A stretch of DNA of 51,535 nt from Clostridia bacterium (GCA_030535375.1 JAUNJB010000006.1:1-51535), one strand, 5' to 3'; shown: positions 7,813-15,785, counted from the stretch's first letter. A program made the numbers and translations. Notes: generated from the letters alone by a model not told the origin.

Positions 7813-9603
7813 TTACCGGAGGGTTTCGCCGAGGGTTTGGCCAACGTGGTACGCGGAGGCGATGACCCAGGTCAGCATGCCGGTCTCCGTATCGCCCTGG
7901 GAGCCGGAGACGAGCTCGCCCACGCCGTACAGATTGGGGATGGGGTTGCCATCGGTATCGAGAATCTGCAGGTTTTCATCGGCGATCAGGCCGCCCAGCG
8001 CCTTGCTGTGGCGCAGGCGCAGCTCCAGGATATAGATCGGGCCCTCAATCGGTTCGCTGACGGTGTGGCCAAAGTCCGTATCCTCGCCGGCGGCGACTAT
8101 CTCATTGTAGCGGGCGATCGTCTCGGTGAGCGCCGCGCCGTCGATTCCGGCAGCTTCGGCGGCCTCAGCGGCCGTATCCCCCTTCACCATGATGGGATAG
8201 ATGCTGTCCTGTGCCAGCCAGCCGTCCACGTCTTCCGCGGTAAAGAAGACGTGACCGAAGTTGATGCCCGCACCCTTGAGCTGATCATAGCCGTTCTGAT
8301 TCATGACCAGATAGACGGCGTGGTTCTCCTGCGCCTTGTAAACCTCGATCTGCTCGGCGGAGGAGGCTTCCTCGTTCATGACACGGACGCCGCTCTGGTT
8401 GACGATGATGGAGCCGGTGGTGGAGGTGATCGACGCCTGGGAGGAGGTGTAGGTGCCGGCGTGCTCGGAGGTGGCGATGCCCGCGGGGCTGACCTCCACC
8501 CATTCCAGATGGTTCACGGCCGCGCCGACCTCCTGCGCCATGAGGATGCCGTCGGCGGTCAGGTAGACGGGCGCAGTGTTGATGGTGTCGGGCAGATAGT
8601 AGGTGCTGACGATGTCGTCGTTGCCGGAGTAGCTGCCGGTGGCAAGCACGACGGCCTTGGCGCTGATGACGTAGGTGGTGCCGTCGGCGGCCAGCGCTCT
8701 GACGCCGGTGACCGCGCCGCTTTCATCCGTCAGGAGCTCCTTGACGTCCGTGGAGAGCATGTATTGGAGGTTTTCGGTCTGCTTGGCGATCTCGGAGATC
8801 GTAGCGATGAAGCCGGCACCGCCGTTGTTCATGCTGTACAGGGCGTAGCTGGGGTTGGAGCGGGGAGAGGGCTCGGAGGAATAGGTGATTTCCACGCCGA
8901 GTCCGCGCAGATAGTCGACGGCGGGGCCGCTCTCATAGGCGAAGATGTGCGTCAGTTCCGGGATGTTCAGGTTGTTGCCGTGCTCGGCGACGTAGGCCTC
9001 CAGCACGCTGGGATCGTCGTGTTCGCCCAGTTCCTTGAGCTCGGCCGTCGCGGCGACCGTCAGGCCGCCGCCGCAGGTGACGGTCGCGCCGCCCGGGAAG
9101 GACATCTTTTCCAGCAGCGCGACGGAGATGCCCTGCTGCGCAAGGCTGACCGCGGCGGTTAATCCGCCGCCGCCGGCGCCTACCACGACGACATCGGCAG
9201 CCGTCGTAACGGTTTCGGTGCTCGTCTGCCTTTCAGCCGCGGTTTGCAGGGCGCCCACATCGCCGCCCGCCTGCTCGACAGCGAGCGCGACGGCCTCGAT
9301 GATCGCATCGCTGGTAATCGTCGCGCCGGCGATGGCATCCACGGCCAGGGATTGATTGTTCACGATCGCCTCGGGGATCTGCTCGATGGCGGCGTCGCTG
9401 ATGCCGGCGGTCTCCTGATGGGCGGTGACGGCGACATGCTCGATGGCGCTGTCGGTAAACGTGACTTCAATGGTCATCTCGCCGTTGCGGCCGTTGACCG
9501 TAACGGGATAGGTGCCGGCGGTGAAGGCCGGGGTTTCTGCCGACGCTGCCGCGCAGCAGATGCAGAGCGCTGCAATCAGCAGCATGCTGAGGATGCGTTT
9601 CAT
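7813..9603 (-). CDS. Secreted FMN-binding/FAD-dependent reductase (fumarate-reductase-like)
   Basis: 596 residues. A signal peptide (cut likely after ASA at residue 22) is followed by an FMN_bind domain (about 25-115). That domain carries D89-AIAGA-T95-ITS, close to the ApbE flavinylation motif, with T95 the possible covalent FMN site but Ala where Ser/Thr is usual at 92. An FAD_binding_2 domain runs from about 136 to the end, with the dinucleotide motif VGAGGGGLTAA (141-151) and FPGGAT. This architecture is that of extracytoplasmic flavin reductases that respire fumarate-like or other organic acceptors; the substrate is not predictable here. AGGAGG lies 7 bases before the ATG. Expression is probably controlled by the adjacent MerR-type regulator through the operator at 9648-9678. 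Confidence 0.9.
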   Translation of the reverse strand: MKRILSMLLIAALCICCAAASAETPAFTAGTYPVTVNGRNGEMTIEVTFTDSAIEHVAVTAHQETAGISDAAIEQIPEAIVNNQSLAVDAIAGATITSDAIIEAVALAVEQAGGDVGALQTAAERQTSTETVTTAADVVVVGAGGGGLTAAVSLAQQGISVALLEKMSFPGGATVTCGGGLTVAATAELKELGEHDDPSVLEAYVAEHGNNLNIPELTHIFAYESGPAVDYLRGLGVEITYSSEPSPRSNPSYALYSMNNGGAGFIATISEIAKQTENLQYMLSTDVKELLTDESGAVTGVRALAADGTTYVISAKAVVLATGSYSGNDDIVSTYYLPDTINTAPVYLTADGILMAQEVGAAVNHLEWVEVSPAGIATSEHAGTYTSSQASITSTTGSIIVNQSGVRVMNEEASSAEQIEVYKAQENHAVYLVMNQNGYDQLKGAGINFGHVFFTAEDVDGWLAQDSIYPIMVKGDTAAEAAEAAGIDGAALTETIARYNEIVAAGEDTDFGHTVSEPIEGPIYILELRLRHSKALGGLIADENLQILDTDGNPIPNLYGVGELVSGSQGDTETGMLTWVIASAYHVGQTLGETLR

Positions 9604-9647
9604 TCTTCTTCCTCCTTTGGTTATACGCGGTGAAACCGCTTATCCTC

Positions 9648-9678
9648 AGCATAAACCCTTCATAATATGAAGGGTCAA
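9648..9678 (-). promoter_or_regulatory. MerR-type promoter/operator of the flavoprotein gene
   Basis: On the minus strand TTGACC (9678-9673) and TATGCT (9653-9648) are separated by 19 bp, the overlong spacing typical of MerR-activated promoters. A perfect inverted repeat with 10-bp arms, ACCCTTCATA and TATGAAGGGT around one base (9655-9675), fills the spacer. The regulator gene ends 27 bp upstream. Confidence 0.85.
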
Positions 9679-9704
9679 GTACGGGTACTGAAAAACTGTG
9701 TTAT

Positions 9705-10553
9705 TTAAAGGCTTTTTGCGGCGGGCTCGCACGGGGAAAGGAGGGATTGTGCGGAATCATCCGTGACGGGCAGCAGCGCATAGTGGTAGTAGATGCCGTC
9801 GGCGCTCCCGGAGGTGAAGGGCAGAAAGAGCAGGATATCCCCGTTAAGGGCCAGGCGGTGCGCCTCCATGAAGTCGAGAGCAAATTGCAGGTGCCGCACA
9901 TAGCTGTCGATGGAGGCGGCCGGGCAGGTAAAATAGGCTTTCACGCATGTCCTGGAGGGGATGTGAATGGCGCCTTCCATCCGAAGGCCGTAGGCGTGCG
10001 CATGCGCCTCCTCGATGCCGTAGCAGATGTCATAGACATGCTTGCCGTCGGCCAACGCACTGCGGGGGATCAGATCGACATCCTGGCGAAGAAACGCGTA
10101 CTCGTTCAGGCTTTTGAGGAAGGCGCGTCCGGGAATCGATCTGACGGTTTCGCCTTCCAGCACGGGATAGAGATAATAGCCGGGGCTTGTGACCAGATCG
10201 CAGGTGCCCTGCTTCTCCTGAATCTCGCGGATGGAGGCGGTCAGGGCGTCAAGCGCCTTTTTCCTGCGCTCGAGCATGACGATTTCATCGCCGAGCAGAT
10301 CGCTCTGCCGGTCAAGCGAGCGGATGATCTCCTCGTAATTCATGTTGTTCATCATCCGGGTGATGTCCTTCATCTTAAAGCCGAATCCCTGCAGAATCCG
10401 GCTCTTAATCAGCGCGGTGAAGGCGTTGAAATCGAACACACGGTAGTTGTTGGAGGCGGAACGGTCGAGGCGAAGAATGCCATAGCGTTCATACATGCGG
10501 ATGGTTTGCGGCGATATGCCGAAGAGCCCGGCCAGGCTTTGCAGTGTGATCAT
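9705..10553 (-). CDS. MerR-family regulator with C-terminal effector domain
   Basis: 282 residues from the ATG at 10553. Longer in-frame starts are rejected because the promoter -10 (10591-10596) lies inside them. Residues 1-70 form a MerR winged helix (LAGLFGISPQTIRMYERYGI, then YRVFDF). Residues about 75-115 form the dimerisation coiled coil. The C-terminal 160 residues (from about YYLYPVLEG) resemble a GyrI/BmrR-like small-molecule-binding domain rather than a Cys-based metal site. It lies directly upstream of the flavoprotein gene, same strand, and is the obvious candidate to bind the 19-bp-spacer operator. The inducer may be the reductase substrate or a related aromatic or organic acid (inference). 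Confidence 0.9.
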   Translation of the reverse strand: MITLQSLAGLFGISPQTIRMYERYGILRLDRSASNNYRVFDFNAFTALIKSRILQGFGFKMKDITRMMNNMNYEEIIRSLDRQSDLLGDEIVMLERRKKALDALTASIREIQEKQGTCDLVTSPGYYLYPVLEGETVRSIPGRAFLKSLNEYAFLRQDVDLIPRSALADGKHVYDICYGIEEAHAHAYGLRMEGAIHIPSRTCVKAYFTCPAASIDSYVRHLQFALDFMEAHRLALNGDILLFLPFTSGSADGIYYHYALLPVTDDSAQSLLSPCEPAAKSL

Positions 10554-10590
10554 AGGGGGATACCTCGCTGCGTTCTTGATTTCTTTGCTC

Positions 10591-10618
10591 ATTATACCAT
10601 TCTGTGCGGGAAATTCAA
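10591..10618 (-). promoter_or_regulatory. Promoter of the MerR-type regulator gene
   Basis: On the minus strand TTGAAT (10618-10613), a 16-bp spacer, then TATAAT (10596-10591), placing the start site near 10584. Confidence 0.75.
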
Positions 10619-10682
10619 GCAAGGCGCTTTCGATGGGGCGGAGGTGCCGCTCACGATCCGTAAAAAGAATGAAAGAGATCTA

Positions 10683-10711
10683 TTGCCTTATTTTAACCAT
10701 GATGATATAAT
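10683..10711 (+). promoter_or_regulatory. Promoter of the SH3-like protein gene
   Basis: TTGCCT (10683-10688), a 17-bp spacer, then TATAAT (10706-10711), 76 bases before the start codon. Confidence 0.75.
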
Positions 10712-10786
10712 GATAAAAATACAAAGGGCTTTTATCGGAGGGTGCTTACAGGAACTGGAAATGTGTGGTTGAAGGAGGAATGTACA

Positions 10787-11359
10787 GTGAAACGGATTCT
10801 GACACTTGTAATGCTGCTTTCGCTTGCAGCCGTATGCCTGCTGGCCCCGGCTTCGGCCCTGGCCTATTGGGACTACAATTCGCAGCTGGCGCTCATGGAT
10901 GACGATCTTCCTGAGCTTTACGGGACGCTGAACCAGAAGATGGCCACGCGCACGGGCCCCGGTACCGAATTCACGGAGCCGGGAACCTTCATGGCCAAGG
11001 GGGATCGGGTGCGGATCATCTCGGTGTCCATTGATGAAAACGATGTGCCGTGGGTGCAGGTGGATCTGACCTATGGAAGGAAGCATATTCGCGCCTACAC
11101 GGGCCTGAAGCGCTTTGACGGCGTGAAGCTGAATGACATCCCCCGGGAATTCAACTACGGCATCGAGAGGGAGCTCACGCAGGATGTCACGCCGCTTTAC
11201 GGGCCCGGCTCCAATTATTCCGCATACTCCTTCACGCTGAAGGCCGGGCGCAGTGTGACCCTTATTGATGATGAAAACGGCTACGCGATGTGCGAGTTTT
11301 ACGCCAAGAGCGAGCAGCAATGGTATCGCGTCTGGATTCCGCAGGGGGCGCTTTTCTGA
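10787..11359 (+). CDS. Secreted SH3-like domain protein
   Basis: 190 residues from a GTG at 10787, placed 8 bases after AGGAGG; the longer open frame upstream has no ribosome site. A signal peptide is clear (hydrophobic core LTLVMLLSLAAVCLLA, cut near ALA). The mature protein has two similar segments, MATRTGPGTEFTEPGTF (about residues 55-71) and VTPLYGPGSNYSAYSF (about 142-157). These match the start of bacterial SH3 repeats (T-R-x-GPG-x-x-Y). The second is followed by VTLIDDENGYAMCEF, an SH3-like strand pattern. No catalytic domain is seen. Likely wall-associated; role unknown. Confidence 0.8.
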   Translation: MKRILTLVMLLSLAAVCLLAPASALAYWDYNSQLALMDDDLPELYGTLNQKMATRTGPGTEFTEPGTFMAKGDRVRIISVSIDENDVPWVQVDLTYGRKHIRAYTGLKRFDGVKLNDIPREFNYGIERELTQDVTPLYGPGSNYSAYSFTLKAGRSVTLIDDENGYAMCEFYAKSEQQWYRVWIPQGALF

Positions 11360-11382
11360 GCGGAGGCATGAAAACTGGCCTC

Positions 11383-11411
11383 TTGACGATGAAACATGTT
11401 TGTGCTATGCT
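11383..11411 (+). promoter_or_regulatory. Promoter of the ZTP riboswitch-fhs transcript
   Basis: TTGACG (11383-11388), a 17-bp spacer, then TATGCT (11406-11411), about 30 bases before the riboswitch. Confidence 0.8.
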
Positions 11412-11422
11412 AAACGCACAGA

Positions 11423-11551
11423 GGGGAAACTTGGCTTCCCCGTTGAGCGATATGACTGGCGGAAGTGGACGAACCACGGGAAGTATCGCGGCGCGTAAGC
11501 GCTTTTATGCCGACCGTCTGGGCGCACTGAGTACATCGGTGCGCCTTTTTT
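11423..11551 (+). ncRNA. ZTP (pfl) riboswitch with terminator expression platform
   Basis: A leader hairpin (GGGGAA / TTCCCC, 11423-11441) is followed by the aptamer. Stem GCGATA (11447-11452) pairs with TATCGC (11484-11489), and a GTGG / CCAC hairpin (11465-11477) lies between. The conserved GACTGGCG (11454-11461) is present. A variable stem GCGC / GCGC (11491-11502) links to the 3' conserved CCG-x-CTGGGC element (11514-11523), which forms the pseudoknot. The last bases overlap GGCGCAC / GTGCGCC (11521-11527 with 11539-11545) followed by six Ts. Ligand binding should therefore block termination. ZTP riboswitches are known upstream of folate and purine genes, including fhs. Confidence 0.9.
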
Positions 11552-11584
11552 GCAGGCCACCGGAGATCAAGGAGGTTTTTGCTT

Positions 11585-13255
11585 ATGAAGAGCGATATCG
11601 AGATCGCGCAGTCCTGCCGGATGAGGCCCATCGAGGAGATCGCCGCCAAAGCGGGCGTGCCGCTTGAACTGCTTGAAAACTACGGGCGCTACAAGGCGAA
11701 GGTGGATTATCTGGCGCTCTCTGAGCGGCCCATGAAGGGCAGGCTCGTGCTGGTCACCGCCATCAATCCGACGCCCGCGGGCGAGGGCAAGACGACCGTG
11801 TCCATTGGCCTGGCCGACGCGCTCAATCTGGAGGGGCACAACGTCTGCCTGGCGCTGCGCGAGCCGTCTTTGGGCCCGGTGTTCGGCGTGAAGGGAGGCG
11901 CGGCGGGCGGCGGCTATGCGCAGGTCGTCCCGATGGAGGATATCAACCTGCACTTCACCGGGGATATGCACGCCATCACTGCGGCCAACAACCTGCTGGC
12001 AGCGATGGTGGACAACAGCATTCAGCAGGGCAATCCGCTTTCCATCGATCCGCGCCGTGTGACATGGAAGCGCTGCATGGATATGAATGACCGTCAGCTG
12101 CGCAGTATCATCGGCGGTCTGGGCGGCAAGGTCAACGGCACGCCGCGCGAGGACGGCTTTGACATCACCACCGCCAGCGAGATCATGGCGACGCTCTGTC
12201 TGTCCGCCTCGATTGCCGATCTGAAGGCGCGCATCGCGCGCATCGTCGTCGCGCGCACCTACGACGATAAGCCCGTTACGGCGGGCGACATCAAGGCGCA
12301 GGGCGCGGTGACCGCCCTGCTCAAGGATGCGCTGCGCCCGAACCTGGTGCAGACGCTCATCGGGACGCCCGCGTTTGTGCATGGCGGGCCGTTTGCCAAT
12401 ATCGCGCACGGCTGCAATACCGTTATCGCCACCAAAACCGCGCTGCGTCTGGCCGACGTCGTGGTGACGGAGGCGGGCTTCGGCGCGGATTTGGGCGCGG
12501 AGAAGTTCATCGATATCAAGTGCCGCATGGCGGGGCTGACGCCCAGCGCCGTCGTGCTGGTGGCCACCGTGCGCGCGCTCAAGAGCCATGGCGGCGTGGC
12601 CAAGGCCGATCTGGGCCGGGAGAATCTCGCGGCGCTGGAGAGCGGCCTTGCCAATCTTCGCCGCCATCTGCGCAATATTCGCGAGGTGTGGGGGCTGCGC
12701 CCGGTTGTGGCGCTCAACCGCTTTGTGAGCGATACCGACGCGGAGATTGAGCTGGTGCGCCGCGCATCCGCCGAGGCAGGTGCGAAGGTCGCGCTGTGCG
12801 AGGTCTGGGCCAAGGGCGGCGAGGGCGGCCGCGAGCTGGCGCGCCTGGTCATGGAGGAAGCCGCGCAGGCCGACGCGTCGCAGTTCTCCTTCACATATCC
12901 GGACGAGCTGCCGCTGGCGGACAAGATCCGCGCCGTCGCCGCGCGCATCTACGGGGCAAAGGATGTCTCCTTCGCACCCGCTGCGCTCAAGGCACTGCGC
13001 CAGCTGGAGGATGAGGGCTGCGGCCGGATGCCGGTGTGCATCGCCAAGACGCAGTATTCCTTTTCGGACGATCCCAAGAAGCTGGGCGCGCCGGAGGGAT
13101 TCACGCTGACCATCCGCCAGGTGAAGGTCAGCGCCGGTGCGGGCTTTGTGGTTGCGCTCTCGGGCGATATCATGACCATGCCGGGCCTGCCGAAGGTGCC
13201 CGCGGCGGTCAACATCGACGTGACGGACGACGGAAAGATCACCGGCCTGTTTTGA
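11585..13255 (+). CDS. fhs: Formate-tetrahydrofolate ligase
   Basis: 556 residues, the usual family length, from the ATG at 11585 with GGAGG 9 bases upstream. It joins formate to tetrahydrofolate using ATP, giving 10-formyl-THF for purine synthesis, serine/glycine interconversion or the methyl branch of acetogenesis. The P-loop TPAGEGKTT lies at residues 63-71. [15 protein letters not shown] segments ([22 protein letters not shown] region, about 95-116) are family signatures, as is [14 protein letters not shown] in the middle. The product pathway matches control by the ZTP riboswitch just upstream. No other Wood-Ljungdahl genes are in the window. Confidence 0.97.
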   Translation: MKSDIEIAQSCRMRPIEEIAAKAGVPLELLENYGRYKAKVDYLALSERPMKGRLVLVTAINPTPAGEGKTTVSIGLADALNLEGHNVCLALREPSLGPVFGVKGGAAGGGYAQVVPMEDINLHFTGDMHAITAANNLLAAMVDNSIQQGNPLSIDPRRVTWKRCMDMNDRQLRSIIGGLGGKVNGTPREDGFDITTASEIMATLCLSASIADLKARIARIVVARTYDDKPVTAGDIKAQGAVTALLKDALRPNLVQTLIGTPAFVHGGPFANIAHGCNTVIATKTALRLADVVVTEAGFGADLGAEKFIDIKCRMAGLTPSAVVLVATVRALKSHGGVAKADLGRENLAALESGLANLRRHLRNIREVWGLRPVVALNRFVSDTDAEIELVRRASAEAGAKVALCEVWAKGGEGGRELARLVMEEAAQADASQFSFTYPDELPLADKIRAVAARIYGAKDVSFAPAALKALRQLEDEGCGRMPVCIAKTQYSFSDDPKKLGAPEGFTLTIRQVKVSAGAGFVVALSGDIMTMPGLPKVPAAVNIDVTDDGKITGLF

Positions 13256-13312
13256 TGAATCATGGGGCTGTCAGGCCAAGCATCCGGATATTCTAAGAAA
13301 AAACCAAGCATC

Positions 13313-13530
13313 CAAAGAGGTTTCCATCTGCCGCCGTCGGTGACGGAAACGGACAGATGGAAACGGAAAGCACGGGGTGTTGGGGGACTGGAGCCTGCCG
13401 CAGCCTATGGCGGATAGAGGCAGGCGGAACGTCGGGAAGGGCGCTGTCCCCGGCCTATGGCCGACGTGCCCGCTTCGCGAACGCGAGGAACGCGAAGGCG
13501 CGGCTATGCAAGTTCAGAGCCCCAGGCTCC
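13313..13530. other. Hairpin-rich intergenic region between fhs and the GNAT gene
   Basis: Within the 379-bp gap I see consecutive stems: TTTCCATCTG / CAGATGGAAA (13321-13330 with 13354-13363) enclosing CCGTC / GACGG; GCCTGCC / GGCAGGC (13393-13425); ACGTCGG / CCGACGT (13429-13467); and CTTCGCG / CGCGAAG (13473-13497). No known riboswitch motif was recognised. The GCCTGCCGC ... GGCGGA segment recurs near 15490. It could be a structured RNA, a 3' UTR of fhs, or degenerate mobile DNA. The GNAT-like frame is open across part of this region but has no ribosome site there. Confidence 0.45.
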
Positions 13531-13634
13531 TTGATTTGCTTAGACAATTGCTCTCTGAGAATGTCCGGAATGAACCTGGCAGCTCCATTCTTTTCTTGAC
13601 CTGTACTGGAGAAATATGGAAGGGGGAGCGACGC

Positions 13635-14372
13635 ATGAACGAAATTCTGGCCGCGCAGCTGGCGGACGACTTCTGCTGCACGCCGCAGGATGTGATGAGC
13701 CGCCGCAATGTGTTTACCGTCTATACCGCGCGCGAGGGCAGGCGGCGCTTCCATGAGACGAAGGAGTGCCTGCTCAAGATCGCCAGCGTGCACGGAAAGC
13801 TGCTGGTCACGGGCCGGGAGGACATCGTCGGCCTGTGCGCTGAGCGCTACGGGAGGACGGACGCTGCGTGGTTTATGGAGCCCGCTCCCCTGCGTGAGCT
13901 TGACGGCGTGCTGGCACAGTTTCATGCGCGCGTAGGGCAGGCGCATCCGTTCTTCATCCCGGGGCGCAAGGTGCACGTGAGCCTGAGCGGATTTGACGTG
14001 CACTGGTACGACGAGGAGGCTATTATGCAGTTTAAGGACTGCGGGCGGTATGGCGAGGCCTACGCCTTTTCGCCGGACGCGCCGGACGTGCTGGGCGTGT
14101 CGGCCTCCCGGGACGGCTTGATTCTGGGCATGGCGGGCGCCAGCCGCGACAGCGCGCGCATGCATCAGATCGGCATCGGTGTCGAGGAGCGCGCGAGGGG
14201 GCAGGGGCTGGCCGTCGGCCTGGTGGTGCTGCTCTCCGATGCGCTCATTTCGCGAGGGATTCTCCCGTTTTACGGTACGGCGATGTCGCATATCGCGTCG
14301 CAGCGCGTTGCCGTGAGGGCCGGGTTTGAGCCTGCATGGGCAGAGCTGTGCGCGGAGGCGTGCGATGATTAG
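13635..14372 (+). CDS. GNAT-family N-acetyltransferase
   Basis: 245 residues from the ATG at 13635, preceded by AGGGGGAG. The C-terminal part carries the GNAT core: strand IGIGVEERARGQGLAVGLV is motif A, with R-x-x-G-x-A acetyl-CoA pyrophosphate loop (ARGQGLA) near residues 189-195. IASQRVAVRAGFEPAW near the end is the motif B alpha-helix and strand. The N-terminal 100 residues do not match a family I recognise, as is common in two-domain GNAT proteins. It acetylates an unknown amine. It overlaps nothing but shares a duplicated 19-bp segment with the start of the next gene and is probably co-transcribed with the Nudix and HAM1-like genes. Confidence 0.8.
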   Translation: MNEILAAQLADDFCCTPQDVMSRRNVFTVYTAREGRRRFHETKECLLKIASVHGKLLVTGREDIVGLCAERYGRTDAAWFMEPAPLRELDGVLAQFHARVGQAHPFFIPGRKVHVSLSGFDVHWYDEEAIMQFKDCGRYGEAYAFSPDAPDVLGVSASRDGLILGMAGASRDSARMHQIGIGVEERARGQGLAVGLVVLLSDALISRGILPFYGTAMSHIASQRVAVRAGFEPAWAELCAEACDD

Positions 14373-14410
14373 CAAGATATACGGAGATTTACGATGATTA
14401 GCAAGGTATA
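14363..14410 (+). repeat. Short direct duplication at the GNAT-Nudix junction
   Basis: CGATGATTAGCAAGATATA (14363-14381) recurs as CGATGATTAGCAAGGTATA (14392-14410), period 29 bp, one mismatch. The first copy supplies the GNAT stop codon and an ATG that runs only 10 codons. The second copy is the Nudix start, with CGGAG between them as ribosome site. Confidence 0.85.
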
Positions 14411-14831
14411 TCCATTCGGAACGCTGAAAAGCTACAAATATGTGGTCGTTCTCTCGCGATGCGAGGGAAGGATTCTCCTCAGCCGCCATCGGGCGCGCAC
14501 GACATGGGAGACACAGGGAGGCCACGTGGAGCAGGGTGAAACGCCCTTGCAGGCCGCCAGGCGGGAGCTGTGGGAGGAATCCGGCGCGGTGGAGTACGAC
14601 ATTCGTCCGCTGTGCGATTACTGGGCGGGAGATGAGACGTCCGGTGCGAACGGGGCGGTATTTGCCGCCGAGATTCGCAGGCTGGGGCCGCTGCCGCAGA
14701 GCGAGATGGCGGAGGTGCGCACGTTTGACACCCTGCCGGAAAACCTTACCTATCCTGCCATCGCGTTGAAGCTGTTCGCGCGGCTGTGGGAGGATGAGCA
14801 GAGGGAGGGGATGGAACCGTGCAGATCCTGA
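14394..14831 (+). CDS. Nudix hydrolase
   Basis: 145 residues, one Nudix domain. The Nudix box G-x5-E-x7-REUxEE-x-GU is intact: it starts GGHVEQGETPLQAA and ends RRELWEESGA (about residues 42-65). Family members hydrolyse nucleoside diphosphates linked to another moiety; this one cannot be assigned a substrate. The start is at the second copy of a duplicated segment, with GGAG 9 bases upstream. The 3' end overlaps the next gene by 13 bases. Together with the HAM1-like pyrophosphatase downstream it suggests nucleotide-pool housekeeping. Confidence 0.9.
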   Translation: MISKVYPFGTLKSYKYVVVLSRCEGRILLSRHRARTTWETQGGHVEQGETPLQAARRELWEESGAVEYDIRPLCDYWAGDETSGANGAVFAAEIRRLGPLPQSEMAEVRTFDTLPENLTYPAIALKLFARLWEDEQREGMEPCRS

Positions 14832-15451
14832 TCGGAACGACCAACCCCTCCAAGGTGACATACTTTGAGGAGCTGCTGGCGGGCGCGCGGGTGAGCTTTG
14901 TGACGCTGCGGGATTTGGGCATCACGGAGGAGCCACAGGAGGTTGGCGGCAGCCCGCTGGAGAACGCCATGATCAAGGCGCGCTTCTATGGGAGATATGC
15001 GCAGCCGGTGATCTGCGCGGACTCCGGACTGTATCTGGACGCGCTTGCGCTCGACGATCCCCGCCAGCCGGGGCTGCACGTGCGCAGGCCGCGCGGCGTG
15101 CGCCTCGATGATGAGCAGATGATCGCCCATTATGCCGGTCTGGTCCGCGAGCTTGGCGGCTGCGCACAAGCGTATTATCTCGATGGGCTTGCCGTTCAAG
15201 TGAGTGGTAAGGTCTGGGGACTTGAGGCGACGCGCGAGGAGGCTCGGGCGCGCATGTTTACGCTGATTGACACGCCGTGTGAGGCGCGGCGCGCGGGCTG
15301 GCCGCTGGACAGCATCTCGCTGGACCGGCGGGGTGTGCCATTCCTCAGCCCGGGGAGTGAACGTACGCCGCAGCAGGATTCGGCATATCGGGAGAGATTG
15401 GCCGCGTTTTTGAGGGAAAAGCTTCGCCTGCCGGATGATTCCCCTGTGTGA
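14819..15451 (+). CDS. HAM1/RdgB-like nucleoside triphosphate pyrophosphatase (divergent)
   Basis: 210 residues from a GTG at 14819 that overlaps the Nudix gene by 13 bases, so translation is probably coupled. The N-terminus ILIGTTNPSKVTYFEELL is the HAM1 nucleotide-binding segment (T-x-N-x-x-K). GGSPLENAMIKARFY and ICADSGLYLDAL (about residues 61-72) are the family motifs with the catalytic acidic residues. The usual C-terminal GYDPIF motif is absent, replaced by WPLDSISLDRRGVPF. Family members clear ITP/XTP; the altered C-terminus may mean a different specificity. Confidence 0.75.
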   Translation: MQILIGTTNPSKVTYFEELLAGARVSFVTLRDLGITEEPQEVGGSPLENAMIKARFYGRYAQPVICADSGLYLDALALDDPRQPGLHVRRPRGVRLDDEQMIAHYAGLVRELGGCAQAYYLDGLAVQVSGKVWGLEATREEARARMFTLIDTPCEARRAGWPLDSISLDRRGVPFLSPGSERTPQQDSAYRERLAAFLREKLRLPDDSPV

Positions 15452-15785
15452 ATCATCCGACAGGCGCAAACGGATATGGGGCCAAGGGCGAAGCCTGCCG
15501 CGTGCTGAGGACGAAACAGGCGGGCGGAGCGTGCGGAAACGAAAAGGGATCGCGCCGATTTCGTTTCCTTCGGGAGTAAGTATGCCGCAATAGCTGGGAA
15601 GCCAACCTGCCGGGATAGTCGCTATCCTATGTCAACAAACTGCCGCCTGGGGACGATACATCAAAGCGCACGCCATACAGGGGGCCGGCCGCACACATGT
15701 GAAGACGGCCAGGGTTGGCCGGCACGCTGCCTGCTGGATTATGTTGCTCAAAGCGTCTTTCTCCCTCCGGGGGAGAGCTTTTTTT
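15452..15785. other. Structured intergenic region ending in a terminator (candidate RNA or long 3' UTR)
   Basis: The region starts with a hairpin spanning the stop codon of the HAM1-like gene (CGGATGATTC / GAATCATCCG, 15431-15460). GGAAACGAAA / TTTCGTTTCC (15535-15544 with 15559-15568) follows, a perfect 10-bp stem. Then come GGATAG-tcg-CTATCC (15613-15627), GCCGGCC / GGCCGGC (15684-15723) and finally TCTCCC / GGGAGA (15760-15776) with a run of seven Ts ending at 15785. No known RNA family was recognised. The segment near 15490-15537 resembles 13391-13440. Confidence 0.45.
15760..15785 (+). terminator. Terminator of the 13.6-15.7 kb transcript
   Basis: Stem TCTCCC / GGGAGA (15760-15765 with 15771-15776) followed by GC and TTTTTTT. 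Confidence 0.75.

Noticed and set aside
13377..13634. Upstream extension of the GNAT gene
   Set aside because: It crosses the hairpin-rich region and lacks a ribosome site. The ATG at 13635 has AGGGGGAG upstream.
13256..15785. RNase P RNA, tmRNA, 6S RNA or T-box in the structured gaps
   Set aside because: None of the conserved sequence elements of these RNAs that I could recall was found in either gap.
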